Below, piece by piece: positions 12,152-24,177 of a stretch of DNA of 64,000 bases (its first letter is position 1; the number at the start of each line of letters is the position of its first letter). The notes below the pieces were generated by a model. That model was not told the DNA's origin. It saw only the letters and a program-made list of their open reading frames with translations, and did no database searches. Source of the stretch: Selaginella tamariscina. Its lineage: Eukaryota; Streptophyta; Lycopodiopsida; Selaginellales; Selaginellaceae. The translations under genes were made by a program, and so were the position numbers. The stretch lies in assembly GCA_003024785.1 (NCBI GenBank), contig PUQB01000305.1:124001-188000 (forward strand), written 5' to 3'.

Positions 12152-13490
12152 TGTCATAGTTTTTACCCCAAGGGCTAACATGTGGCAACACCTAACTACC
12201 AAGTGGCCATCTAACGTTAATGCCATGTATGAGCAACACTAAATTTTTCAAGACAACCTTGAGAGTCTAACTAAGATGCCCAAATAGGCATGAGACTTAG
12301 AGTTAAACTCTAAGTCCCCTATAATGATTATCCCTCCAAACTTAGAGGGTGTCTTCCTTTAAAACATCCCTTGAGGAATCACCCTCATATAGAAGTATAA
12401 CCCTTTTAGGGCAACAAGAGAACCTTGACCCACGACTAACCTCTAAGGGTCTAAGTGGTTAGGTCATACCCTAAACTTAGGATTAATACTTAGTGAGGAC
12501 ACGAGTGTGCATTACAGGTGGACACAAATGTTTTGCTGTTAGATTTGGATAACCCTAAGTACTCAACCTCGCAAATGCTTCGTGAAAGGGCTCTTTGTTA
12601 ATGAGTTTAGATTGTTTAACCCTTGAATCATAAGGAGTACACCCCCTAGTTGAGTGTGCCAATAACACATTTGGTTACGAGACCTAACTCTTCCCTTAAG
12701 TGGACACCCAAGGCTTAACACCCTAATTCGAGCACAAGCATGTTTACTTGTTATAGTATTTAATCCCTCATTGTTAAATCGTGCCTCGGGCATAATGTCA
12801 CATGTTTATGTGACAAAGATATGGGCAATCTTGCCATAGCCCCTCAGAGCCAAGATCTACATTTGATGCTATGTTTGTGGCTTGCAAATACTAACTTAGA
12901 ACTCCTCTTTATAAACCTTTAAGAACATGGTAAAGAGAACATGTTAACCAAGATCTCACGTCCACAGTTGGACAAGAACATGAATATGTTTTGCTTAGCT
13001 GTGAGTACTACTTTTGATGTGGAGGAAGAGATTAGAGACAAGCCTCAACCTCTGAAACTTGGAACGTGCTCTCCAACAAGATCTTTTAAGTATGAATTTG
13101 TCAATGTTAAGGGTAAGTTACTCCAAAGGTTAGATGTACCCCTATCATTTAAAAATTAAAGCGGCACAATAAAGGGTTGTGTTTTAACGACACAAGCTAA
13201 AGCTTATACCAATAAAAGAATAACAAACTCATTTTATAAAGTGGATTAGCATGGAGTATCATTTCTAATGAGAATATATTTGGTGAGTTTTACTTAACAA
13301 CCCATCGACCTCTAAACCCGGTTTGGGGCGTGGGATTAGGTCAATTCTAGAGGTGTTTCTAATCATATCCAATACGATGCACTCACCAGAATCAATCAGA
13401 AACCTAATTGAAACACAAAAAAACAAAGTAAGAGTTTTCTAAATAGAAGTGTTAGCTTTGTTTAGAGTTTCTTATTAACTTTTTTATTAA
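12152..13490 (-). mobile_element. Diverged long LTR remnant heading unit B
   Basis: It begins TGTCATAGTTTTTACCCCAA and aligns throughout with the younger solo LTRs at 28695-30437 and 58624-60252. Shared blocks include CTTGAGGAATCACCCTCAT, GGGCAACAAG and CTTAGTGAGGACACGAGTG. It is much more diverged than those copies, so it is an old member of the family. Its right part is shared with unit A (1-180) and unit C (28055-28694, then 30438 onward). Confidence 0.8.
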
Positions 13491-15100
13491 TTAGTATCTT
13501 CATATTGAACATTATTTTTTTGTCATCCTTCTTTGTTTTAAATATAATCCGATTGTCTCCTCTCATCTTAATCACATATTTGTGAAATCAATCCATGCCC
13601 AACACAAAGTTGAAACATATCATATCTAAGACAACTAAGTCTAGCTTAGTCTTACATATTATTTACGTATATATATAATTACAAATAATAATGTTTATAT
13701 ATATACAAATTTGTACATATCCATATGCTTGTTTCTAAATCCATTTGTATATTTATAAACAATACATATTTTTAAAGTTATTCACAATTTAATTGTTTTA
13801 CACAATATTACATACAATTAACTAGTTAACTTATATAAAACATGTATAATAATAAAAATTAAAATATTTATGCCCTTAAATCTTTACATATTATATTCCC
13901 TTTACCCTTTACACCCTCATATTTGTATTTTCTTTACTAATCATTATTTTTACAATTCTTCTTTTGTCACATCCATGTTTTCTTATTTATAAATTTATAA
14001 TTGTTCATATTTCATAATAAATGACATAAGCCTTTAATGAGTTTATACCTTTTTCTTAAACTTTTAATCTTAAAAACATTATCATGTTTTTTATAAATTC
14101 TATTGTTTTATTTAGTTAGCCTACAACTTTAATAATCAATGTGTAAGGTCCTTTTATGCCAAGGTAAATCTTAATATGTTACACCCATAATTTTCTTTTA
14201 TCAATGTTTGATTAAGACCATCTTAAACCTTATCATTTTTTAATTATTATCTTAATTAAAACATAACCCAACTTAATTAAAACACATTTGAAGCCTTTTT
14301 TATAAACTAATATATCAGTTCTCTTTTTTTAAAACTTATTAAAATAAAATAACATATAGTTATTTGGAGCACAAAGCTAATTAATTATGACAAGTTTGAC
14401 AATTTAACACATATGTATGAAATTTAAACTTTACAAAAATAATAAACATTATGTACAATTGTTAACACACTAGTAAATCACACACCATCGATATGTAATA
14501 TTCAAGGTAATATAATGTATAATCTTTATTAATAATTGAGACATGAGAGCTTAAATATAAACCTAATAAGATTTATTTTGTGTCTTAGAGAGAATAATAA
14601 TATATGCATTAACCAAATTAATCAATTAACTAACTCATAATTATGAGTTTATTATGGGTCGAAGAGTCGTTTAAATGCTTTATATCTTATACATTAATAA
14701 ATATTTTAATTTCAACTGTATGAATCATATTTTATTTGCAATTTCAAACTTAAAACAATATTATATCTTTTTATTTATGAATTATATACATAAAGTTTTC
14801 ATTTATATGTTTTAAAAACTATATACAATATAATATATTTATTAATTCCTATCAATATATATTAAAAACACATTATTAATTTTAAAATTAAAAGATTATG
14901 CTTTACAGTGGGATTTTTATTTTCATATAAATATTTATAAACTTACATTTAAAACTTGAAACTATTGTGAATTTTGTATATTTCATAATGAATTTGTTGT
15001 AATCTGTTTAACTTATTATTTTTTGTCTTAATCTATACACTTATTAAACGTGAACTCGCTAACACTTTATTTATTTATTTCACTTTGGTTGTGTGATACC
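13491..15100. repeat. AT-rich non-coding block of unit B
   Basis: About 1.6 kb, very AT-rich, matching 181-1850 and 30440-32110. No credible gene. It may act as upstream spacer for the NTPase gene; no specific element can be supported. Confidence 0.7.
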
Positions 15101-16994
15101 TCGATCTATTGTCCTGACTTAGATTCTCTATTCCACTCAGAAAGGCAAAGGCGTGGACTTATCCCATGTGGGTGGAAGTCAGAATCGACGCATCGTGTCA
15201 ACGTTCTATATGGGCACTCGTGACTTGGGCAATGGTACGATGTACCCAATGAAAGACAATTTCAGGTGCTTCACACCTTCCTTAATAGACACTTCTTTTG
15301 TATGGCATTCAAATTTTTCAACAGGAGCTTCGACAAGATTTCCATTGAAAAATGTCTATGTATTTATGCTTTTAGTTTTATTTTGTTCTTGTTCACCGCA
15401 AGGACATTAATACATCGTATATTGATAAAGTTTTACATTCGTTCGAATAAATACTCCATGGACTTAGTCGATATACATGTCAATCAAAGGTATATTATGC
15501 ATATTGTTGTTAATTTGGCACATGGTGTTGGCATGTATAATACAGATGCAGGAGTCAAAGAATGTCTTGCAGACGATACTCCACCAAACCCTGCGCTTAG
15601 CATCCTGATACCGCCTCCGTGTACGTAAGTGGTACGCACACAAGTGACTATGTGAAACCTTGAACGCATAAATTCACATTTAAAATATAATTCTTAAATA
15701 GATATGTAGTTTTTCATCAGTGTCATTGCGTCCTTAAAATGTGTACACTTTTTGTTTGTGAAAAAGAGACAATTAGCTGAAAAGAAGTTGTATCTGGAAG
15801 TTTTCTCAGATCTTCTATAAATAAAATTAATAGAAGCTTAATTAATGTTTGAGCCCTCAATTTTAAACTCACGGTCTCTATTGCTTTATGACTATGTATG
15901 GTGGATTTTAAGGCTGGGGCGGACGTATAATACAATAATAATAGCATATGTGTGTGTGTGTTTAGAAGAGAGGGAGTGTGTGTGAACAGCTACATATACT
16001 GCATGCATACATATGCATGCATACATCTTGTAATAATTGCTGTTTAAAGTGTGTGTGTGTGTGTGTTATTTCCATTTAAAGTATTTATATATGTATTGTC
16101 TTTTATCTGCAAGAACAAAAGTGAAAGCACCTTGAAGATATGAGCCGCTTTATACTTTTATACTTGTGGAATGATCTAAGAAATCTAAGCCCGTGTGTGC
16201 GTGTTGAGAGGTCTGCATATGGTCTCCAGCTAGGATACACAAGCTCGATTTTGGACTTGAAGAATCTCCAAAGAGAATATTTACTGAAAAAGAATACACA
16301 CACATATGCCCCACGCGCTTTGGCATATATAAAGTCCAAAGCAAGTATATATTGGATATCTGTACAGTGGTTTCAACAACCATTTGGTATTTTTAGGCCA
16401 CTTCCCCACATTTATGTGCTACTCTAATATGATAAACTGGGTTATGATGCTGTATTTTATAGTCATACAGTAGATATATACACAAATTAGCGAATGTATG
16501 TGTACTAACGTGATGTAAGTTTACAAACAAACTGTGTGAATCTATCTTCTCCTAAACCACACTGATGGGAACGTTCAGTCCCTTGTTATCGGGTCGCCTG
16601 AAAGGAGCCGAGGGGTGGAAAGCAGAGTGCCTTGCTTGTTCCAGCTTCAGTGTGGTAACCCTAGACGCAACTTCGCTAGATCATATCCCGGAACCGGCCG
16701 TACTGGGGTGGGTTGGCTCGCACCACATCCGTATTGCCACTGGAATCGGACTGAAACAGAAGTGTAGTGCCCATAGCCACGGGTGAGGTATCCATTAACA
16801 TCGAATCTTCCTTCTGAGGACCGTCCAGTGCCATCGGAACAACAACTTCCCTCTGTTGTTGTGATTTATTAAACCCACTTACCGAAGACAGATCATCCTA
16901 TTAAGTTGCTCAAGCTCGACCGTTGATTAATCCAAATAATCTAGACCGCTCGCTGCCGCCATTTGCGACGGCGAAATTAGGGCCAGCGCAAGCA
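15101..16994 (+). other. Leader and possible promoter region of NTPase copy B
   Basis: The GC content rises at about 15100 and stays moderate up to the NTPase start. Copy C matches closely; copy A matches except for the interval of about 15497-16553. Two overlapping short frames (15153-15410 and 15266-15628) are kept almost unchanged in C but not in A, so they are not called as genes. GT-rich microsatellites lie at 15950-15962 and 16051-16066. Several TATATA stretches exist, but none can be assigned as the TATA box. Confidence 0.45.
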
Positions 16995-19376
16995 ATGGCG
17001 CAAGGGCTGTTCCTGATGAAGCAGTTCCTGTTGGGGCTCGGCAACAGAGAAGATTTTGCCAGGGAGGTAGCTGCCCTTTGCAATTTGGGGCCGCAGTGGC
17101 AAGCTGCATTCGCAAGATCAGGCCGCTTCGAAGAGGCTAGCTTTGCAACGCAGCTGATGGCCTGCACTACGTGGGAACAGTTTCGGCAGTTCGTCGCTCC
17201 GTCGAAGAATTTAGTCGGGCCTGCGGAGGAGCCGTCTAGAATTTCGGCAGCGGTCGATGCGGAAGCAGCAAGAAGGGCTTGGCGAATTCCATTCGTTTGG
17301 TCGGACCCGGTGAGCAGGTATTTCATAGGAACACTCCAACGTTATGCCCGCGAGTGGAAACCGGAGGAATGGTACGCTCCGCTGTTTGCTTTGGTTCAGA
17401 GTAGTGGATGGGGCAAGTCCAGGCTGATTAACGAGCTTTGGTCTCATGGTATCTTCGTGGTCTACATTTCGTGCATGGGATCAAAGCAGTCTGGCCATCC
17501 TGCGCGAACGGAGCATCTGGCCGACATCATTGAGAGCGATTGGAGCAGAGAGTCCGATATTGTGGCTCTAGTGCTGGCCGCATTGTCTACACTGAACAGC
17601 AGTGGGTACTGTCCCAAAGAATGGAGAGAGCGGCAAGAATCTGGAGGCTTGTGTGGCGACATTCACAGAGAATACCTGCGGCTGAAGGACGTGGTTGCTG
17701 CAGGTGCACCTGAGCAGCCATGCGATTTGAAGGTGGTCACCGACGCAATCTTGACCGACTACTACGGAAAATGTGCAAGCTGGTATGGAGGAAAGTATAA
17801 GGTGGAGCTTGACAAGGTTCCAGAAGGAAAGATGATTCTCCTGTGTGTGGACGAGGCTGGGGAGCTAAAGAGTCAGGCATTCTCAAGATTTCGCAGGGCT
17901 CTCACCTACGTTCCTGCTACTGCTACTACTACGGGTGCTACTGCTACGGGCAAGTTTATGAGTATGGTGCTTGGGACGGACAGGAAGGTTGCCGATTTGG
18001 CAAGCTCGTATGATGAAGACCCCAGTGCCCGAGTGCGGAACCTTAGCCAGATGAACAAGCTCTTCAACCCTATATGCCTCATTGGAGAAAGTGACATTCT
18101 GGTCAACAGGGGCAATTGTAGCAGCAGCAGTGGCGACAGGGCAGCGCGGGTTTTGCGATATGGCAGGCCGTTGTGGGCGGCATATTATGATTCTGTTGAG
18201 TCTGCGGACAAGGTTACGGCCACTATCAACTTGGCCAGGAAGAAGCTCCTTGGTGGAGAAGTAGACATGGTGTCCAGGGAGGAGCTGCTTGGTGGAGAAG
18301 TAGAGATGGTGTCTGAAGAAGCAGAGATGGTGTCCAGGAAGAATGAAGAAGTGCCAGCATGGTTGACAAGGGATGTTGCAGTGTCAGTTTTTGCGGCACT
18401 CATTGGAGTGGATGTGGTAGCCTGGGGGACACTTCCGCAGGAGCTGGCAGCTCGACACATGAGGTCTATCATCAGGATTTCACCCGACAGGAAGCGGGTT
18501 TTCACGGTGGCTGCAGCGGAACCCGCACTTGCTGCTGCTGCTGCGCAGCTCCTCCACTGGGACAATGATGCTTACCTGGATCACTTCCTGCGCAAGCTGA
18601 TTGGAGTCTGTGTGGACGGGTTGGTGCTGGAGGGCATACGAGGAGAGATGGTTGCCCGGATTGTACTCATCTTGGCAATGCATCAGCTGACCAAGGACGA
18701 GAACTACATCAAGCCTGTCAGCATGGAGGACTTCTTGTCCAAATTGTTTGGAGATGAGATCGTGATGCAGCTCAAGGACAACTGCTGCAGCCTGGATGTG
18801 GAGCTGTTCTTCAACTGCTTTTTGCCAACCACGGTGCCACCCACATCCAAGAAGCTGGACGAGTATTTTGACAGGTGTGCTGCCATGGTGAACAGGAGAA
18901 ATGAGAGGGTGGTCGACTTGTGCTTGCCCGGCAAGGCTTGTATCTCAGGTTCAACTCTGACAAGGATCAATCCCCCACGAGAGGCGAAGAAGCCTAGGAT
19001 TTACGACACGGAGTATACGGTTCAGATGAGCTTGCCGGGCCAAGTGAAGAACAGGAAGAATGATGGATGTGTCACCAAAGCAGTCGAGATGCTCGATGCA
19101 GATGACAGGTTCCACCAGGCGGCTAGTGTGCTGTTTCAGATTGGATCTCCCGAAAGCATGGTGGAAGTAAGAGACACAGTGGTGGTTGTGCATGGGTTGG
19201 ACTTTGCTGTCCGCTTCCTTGGGGAGGGGGTGGTGACTCGGTTGAAGCAGCTTGCCTTAACTCATGTAGACGTCTTAAAGGGTTCATCTAAGCTGGAAAG
19301 GGCCGTTGTTAAACGTATGCTTCCACTTGCTTACGCGGATGATGGGAGGAGGAAGAAGCTTAGATTCGGTTCATGA
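16995..19376 (+). CDS. P-loop NTPase-like protein, intact copy B
   Basis: A single uninterrupted 793-codon frame without introns. The ATG at 16995 (MAQGLF) is chosen because copies A and C keep the same ATG and upstream in-frame codons lack a conserved ATG. A Walker A-like loop QSSGWGKS lies at residues 135-142 and a Walker B-like strand ILLCVDEAGEL at about 281-291, so ATP or GTP binding and hydrolysis are likely. The spacing and the SSGxGKSRL/DEA style recall NTPase modules of RHS and Crinkler-type proteins, but that is a resemblance only. Residues about 310-322 are Thr/Ala-rich, residues 415-453 form an acidic tandem repeat, and the C-terminus is basic (GRRKKLRFGS). No signal peptide or membrane segment is evident. 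Cellular role unknown. Two broken copies flank it. Confidence 0.8.
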   Translation: MAQGLFLMKQFLLGLGNREDFAREVAALCNLGPQWQAAFARSGRFEEASFATQLMACTTWEQFRQFVAPSKNLVGPAEEPSRISAAVDAEAARRAWRIPFVWSDPVSRYFIGTLQRYAREWKPEEWYAPLFALVQSSGWGKSRLINELWSHGIFVVYISCMGSKQSGHPARTEHLADIIESDWSRESDIVALVLAALSTLNSSGYCPKEWRERQESGGLCGDIHREYLRLKDVVAAGAPEQPCDLKVVTDAILTDYYGKCASWYGGKYKVELDKVPEGKMILLCVDEAGELKSQAFSRFRRALTYVPATATTTGATATGKFMSMVLGTDRKVADLASSYDEDPSARVRNLSQMNKLFNPICLIGESDILVNRGNCSSSSGDRAARVLRYGRPLWAAYYDSVESADKVTATINLARKKLLGGEVDMVSREELLGGEVEMVSEEAEMVSRKNEEVPAWLTRDVAVSVFAALIGVDVVAWGTLPQELAARHMRSIIRISPDRKRVFTVAAAEPALAAAAAQLLHWDNDAYLDHFLRKLIGVCVDGLVLEGIRGEMVARIVLILAMHQLTKDENYIKPVSMEDFLSKLFGDEIVMQLKDNCCSLDVELFFNCFLPTTVPPTSKKLDEYFDRCAAMVNRRNERVVDLCLPGKACISGSTLTRINPPREAKKPRIYDTEYTVQMSLPGQVKNRKNDGCVTKAVEMLDADDRFHQAASVLFQIGSPESMVEVRDTVVVVHGLDFAVRFLGEGVVTRLKQLALTHVDVLKGSSKLERAVVKRMLPLAYADDGRRKKLRFGS
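18238..18352 (+). repeat. In-frame acidic tandem repeat in NTPase copy B
   Basis: The codons for LLGGEV and EMVS recur, giving blocks LLGGEVDMVS, LLGGEVEMVS and EEAEMVS. Copies A and C carry a shorter form of this stretch. The expansion is in frame and lengthens a Glu-rich linker between the NTPase part and the C-terminal half. Confidence 0.8.
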
Positions 19377-19840
19377 ATAGATCTTGTGTGTTTGTGTGTT
19401 AAATCTCTATTATGTATTAGGAAGTGAATCAGAAATTAAAATCTACATTCGAAGTTCTACTTGGAACTTGGCAGTTTAAAAGACATCTACTAACGGAAGT
19501 GAATTTTTGTGGATATCTACGTTGCTTAAGCATCTCTCTGGGCATATCCCTTTTCCGGGCATATCCCTTTGCCGCCGACAATTGCGAGGAACGGACACGA
19601 TTTCTTTACAAGAGCTCCATTTTGGGCAACCATGCCAGGAAGGAAAGGTTTGAGAGAGAACGGACACGATTTCTTTATGAGAGCTTCATTTTCGGGAAGG
19701 AAAGGTTGGTCTCTCTCAAAGGAAGTTTTTCAAGCTTGAATTCGGACCCATGGAGCCAATATCAATCTTCTTGGGAAGGATGAAGTTGATTCTCTCTTAG
19801 CTCACAGCTTTGGGTGAGAAAATCTCCGATGTTGACAAAT
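19377..19840 (+). other. 3' flank of NTPase copy B
   Basis: After the TGA the sequence matches the downstream flank of copies A and C. It contains a short imperfect duplication around GGACACGATTTCTTTA and GAGAGCTTCATTTTCGG. No firm polyadenylation signal is seen. Copia homology begins near its right end. Confidence 0.5.
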
Positions 19841-22800
19841 CAACAGGCCAGATCAAGTATGACCCTGGAGAATAATCCAGGCCTGTCATATGCAGAGATT
19901 CAAGCCGCAGTAATAACTCACGATCCATATCCGCAAGGAGAGGCCAGTGGTACTGAAGGTCATTCCAGCTTTGTTTCCACAAATTTTGTACATTTCGAGT
20001 CAAGTGGAGCAGAGAAGCTACTTCAATCCACAATCAATGAGAAGTGGGAGCAGTGCTTACGACTTTAAGAGCAGCAATGCCAACAAGGGCTCCATTCCAC
20101 TGTTAAAGTTTGGACCATGTAACTATTGCAAGAAGATGGGGCACTTGAACAAGACCTGCCCAAACAAGGCAGCAGGAATGCCACAAGCAAGCGAGTTGAA
20201 GAACAAGGGCAATAACTGAATGGTCCTCATGGTGATGATTAATATGAGCTCTTCAGAGGAAGAAAATGTTTTTTGGTTGGACAATTGTGCCAATGTCCAT
20301 TGTACCCAGTATTTGCCACTTTCAAGACTTACCAACCAGTTCCAGAGGGAGAAGGGGTTTTCACAGGAGATCGACGACCCCTCAGCATTGCTGGAGTTGG
20401 CACAGTGAAGATTCGCCTATGCAATGGTGAGATTGTGGAGCTTTGACAAGTACACTTTGTTCCCACACTTGGTGAAACACTTCTTTTAGCAAATGCTGGT
20501 TGGAAAGGGGATGAGATTATCTACACCAACAAGAGAGGAGTCAGGATAGCATGAGGCCAGAGGTATGCTGGCAACTATAGACTCGACGCAACATTGGTAG
20601 TACCCAAGAAATAGATTTTTTTGACACGCCATGAGACTCTTCAATGGTACCAGTGACTTGGTCATGCACACGAGGCAGCAATCCATGAAGTGGCTCGTGA
20701 TCAAGCTCATCTTCTAGAGATTCAAGTGATGGGAGAGAGCCTCCAGTTTTGTGAGGCTTGTAGCTTCGGATGGCAACATCTATAGCCATTTCCCAGGTAA
20801 GGGCATTTGCTGTAAGACCACTCAACCTCTAGAATTGGTGCACACAGATGTGTGTGGACCGATGCATGTTCAGTCATTGAGTAGAAAGAAGTATTTTGTG
20901 ACATTTATAAATGATTATACTCGTTATCCAGAAATCTGAGGTGGCAAAGAACTTTTGACTCTACAAGAATATAGTAGAAATCGTGTGGCAAGGCCTCAAG
21001 ATCTGTACACTCAGGAGTGACCGAGGAGGCGAGTACCAAGTTGGCACACTTAGGAAGCTGTGTGAGGAGTTTGGGATCCAGCAGTAGTACACAGCTCCAT
21101 ACTCGGCTCAACAAAATGGCGTTGCCGAGAGAATGAATCGCACCTTGGTCGAGACAACAAGATGCATGCTCATGCATGCAGGAACACTGCTCAGCTATTG
21201 GGCAGAGGCCTTGAACACGGCCACCTACATCCGTAATCGACTTCCAGCGAGGAGCATTAGTGGAGAAGTTCCCTTCACCATGTGGACAAGTTGGAGAGCC
21301 AATCTGAAGCATCTTCGAGTTTTTGGGTGTTTGGCATATGCACATGTTCCAGATTCACTTCAACACAAGCTAGAGGCAAAGAGTCGAGTGTGCATCATGG
21401 TAGGATATTGCCAGGAGAGCAAGGCATACAAGCTTTACGATCTGGTTCACTAGGAAATTATTGTGAGCTGTGATGTTCGGTTTAATGAAGTTTTTTTTAC
21501 AAGGATCAATTTAAGGTGCAGGTTTATCTAGGGGCATATGTTCTACTCAAAGAGGAACTGCCGGTGGTTTCTCAGGGCCAGAGGACAACTACACCCCCAC
21601 CTCCCCAACCCCAAGACACTTCAGAACAAGAGTTTAGCACCGAGCTTCACTGACATCCTCAGTAACTAAGGAGGAGCTCGAGAGCGAGGAGGAGATTCCT
21701 CCTCTTGAGCAGGTTCTAGAGGAGAAGCTGCAAGCACCTCCACAGGTCCCTGATCCAGCTCGGTCGATCAACACCATCACCAGAAGTGGGAGGATCAGCT
21801 ACAAGTCCCTGAAAGCAAGAGAAGTTGATGATCACATAATCTTGTTTTTCACCTCAAAGTACTCTCAGGAGCCATGAACAGTGCATGAGGCTTTAGCTTC
21901 ACATGAGGCAGCAGATTGGAAGGCTACCATGGAGGAGGAGTATAGTTCTCTCCTCAAGAACCAAGTTTGGGATTTGGTAACTCTTTCCCCAGGTCAGAGA
22001 GCTATGACTACAAAGTGGCTCTTCAAGCGCAAGCTGGATGCTTAGAGAGAGGTTCTCATGTATAAAGCTCGTTTTGTAGCATAGGGATTCTCACATATTG
22101 CTGGAGTGGATTTTTATAAAACTTATTCACCAATGGTGAAGATGGCCTCCATTCGTCTCATTCTTTGGATAACAGCTCAAATGGATTTGGAAGTTCATCT
22201 TTTCTGTATGGAGAGTTGGGGGAAGAATACACCACTCAGCCTGAAGGTTTCAAGAAGAAAGGCCAAGACCACAAAGTTTGCAGTCTTTGGAAGGCTCTTT
22301 ACGGTCTCAAGAAATCTCCCCTTGCATGGTATAACCATGTGGATTGGTTTCTCACCTCCATCTAGTTTTGGAAGTCTTTAGTCGATGGAAATGTGTACGT
22401 GTTTTGCCACGGACGAGATTTTGCTTACTTTGCATTGTATGTGGACGATAATATCATGGCTTCTAGTCAACTTCATTCTTCAAATAGAAGTTTCAATCTC
22501 AGTTTGAGATCTCATCAGCAAGTGACCTGTGTTATTGTCTTGGGATACAAGTTTTTAGAGATAGAGCAACATGCGTAATGCAACTCTCCCAAGCCCATTA
22601 TGTTCATGAAGTTCTTGAGAAGTTCAACATGGAGGACAGCAAGTCAGCCAGTACCCCCATGGATGTGAAAGCTCAGCTCACTAATGCTTAGAAGCCGACA
22701 TTTGAGGAGGAGAAGCGAGCCATGGCCTAGGTTCCCTATCGTCAAGCAGTTGGTTGTCTTCTGTACCTAGCCATTTCAACAGATCCAGATTTGGCTTTTG

Positions 22801-23230
22801 TAGTGGGAGCTGTTTCCCGCTTTGTGGCAAATCCAGGTGAGGCTCATTGGACAGTAGTGAAAAGGATCTTGAGGTACTTGCGAGGAACAAGCAAGTACTG
22901 CATCACATATAGAGGGAGTGGGAGGTCCACAGGTTCCACATGTTGCAAGCTGGAGTTAGTTGGTTATATTAACTCCAACTGGGCAGGGAACATTGAAGAC
23001 ATGAAGTCTACTTCAGGTTTCTTGTTTTTCATGGATGGGCTAGTCAGTTGGAAGAATAGGCTACAAATGGTGATCACTCCTTCCTTGATGGAGGCAGAGT
23101 ATGTAATAGCAACCGAAATGGCCAAGAAAGCAACTTGGTTAATGCACTTACTAGAAGACATGGAACTTGAAATTCCAAGGCCGATCACAGCATATTGTGA
23201 TAGTACAAGCTCCATTGCAAGTTCAGCAAA
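19840..23230 (+). mobile_element. Ty1/Copia fossil downstream of NTPase copy B
   Basis: Plus-strand order is gag zinc knuckle (CNYCKKMGHLNKTC, near 20120), protease-like (FWLDNCANVHCTQY), integrase (LVHTDVCGPMHVQSLSRKKY, YSAQQNGVAERMNR in its twin), reverse transcriptase (SPMVKMASIRLIL, KKSPLAWYNHVDWF) and RNase H (YCDSTSSIASSANS). No terminal LTRs were recognised. It is a different Copia family from 3223-7795. It is heavily broken with many breaks, so it is an old fossil. The same fossil sits beside copy C. Confidence 0.85.
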
Positions 23231-23451
23231 CTCCAAGCATCAAAGACACCCATATTGGTGCGATGTTGCTTGAAGAGATCTCTGCTCAAAGGCTTCGTAA
23301 CAGCATCTGCTATCATTTCTGTTGTTGATATGTACTGAAGCCTAATCTTCTTCCTCTGCACCTCTTGTCGAATAAAGTGATACTTGAGTCAATGTGTTTC
23401 ACTCTGGCAAGACTCTCACGTTTGAGTGAGAGTGTTGTGGAATCCAGCATG
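23231..23451 (-). mobile_element. Inverted Copia RNase H tail
   Basis: On the minus strand this reads as the end of a Copia polyprotein: ARVKHID, then YISTTEMIADAVTKPL and RDLFKQHRTNMGVF. It lies tail to tail with the plus-strand Copia fossil and abuts a Gypsy LTR. The same arrangement occurs at 54330-54546, so it predates the segmental duplication. Fossil. Confidence 0.7.
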
Positions 23452-24059
23452 TGGTCGTCGGGGACTCTGCAGGCCAAATGTGGTGCTTCTCAGGAAGCTG
23501 CAATGGTTGCCAAGACGCTGTTGAGAGCGTCCAACCCTGGGGGTTCGGCCGGCAAGCCGGGCCTTACCTCAGGAGTAATGGAAGGTATTGGATGGCCACT
23601 ACCCGGATGCCGCAAGGGCCTGTGTACAGGTAAGGGAAAGTTCTACTGAGATGATTGGGCAAAGAGTGTTGCGGGGCCCAGGAGTCGGGTAAGCGGGGAA
23701 TGCCCGCTTGTAAAGTGAATGGAAGGAAAATGGATATATATATATATATATTGCCTGTCTGAGTACAAACTATCTCCGACAGTGGAGCAAGATATATGAC
23801 GCAGACCTGACTCCCAAAAGACCCCGACTCCCAAAAGACCCCGACCCACTACCCGCCTTCCGACTTATATAGTGGGTTACCTACCGCTAGACCCTAGGTG
23901 CATGTAGCACCTTCCCACTAGTCTGCCGCCTGGTGATAGAGTCCTGCCTGCCACATTTATGCGCCTCCCCACGCGTGCTGTCCTTCATACCCTAAGTAGT
24001 TGGTTCAGACGATCGGATCTACGCCTGGTTACGCTGCCGCCTAACATTGGTCACCATCA
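23452..24059 (-). mobile_element. Gypsy-family LTR, block B
   Basis: A roughly 608-bp repeat with TG/CA ends that matches 54547-55115 and 61804-62383. The last two belong to a minus-strand Gypsy family, which sets the orientation. It contains a (TA)n run at 23734-23750. It is a fossil LTR; in block B no body of that Gypsy family follows it. Confidence 0.75.
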
Positions 24060-24177
24060 GTTTGTACCTGAAGTGTCAAGCCACGATCCAAGAATAAGGA
24101 AGATAGCAGAATTTTGAGAACAAGGAGGCTTGACTCAGGAGCCGGACAAGGAGCAGGATAAGAACTGGAGCAGGATA

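Larger units (their letters stand above)
12791..24075. repeat. Segmental duplication, block B
   Basis: This block corresponds in order and orientation to 28055-55130 once the later insertions there (28695-30437 and 39672-53951) are set aside. Both begin at CATAATGTCACATGTTTATG and end just after a Gypsy LTR. They share the diverged LTR, AT-rich block, leader, NTPase gene, Copia fossil and inverted Copia tail. The copies differ by only a few percent over long stretches, so the duplication is fairly recent. Confidence 0.85.

Noticed and set aside
15153-15628. Two overlapping small open frames (85 and 120 codons) conserved between units B and C
   Set aside because: They are conserved only because the whole segment is recently duplicated. 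In unit A the frame is not kept and part of the segment is absent, and the translations have no recognisable domain.
16923-16994. Possible 24-residue N-terminal extension of NTPase copy B
   Set aside because: It would begin with TTG; the ATG at 16995 is conserved in all three copies, and the frame upstream is not kept in copy C.
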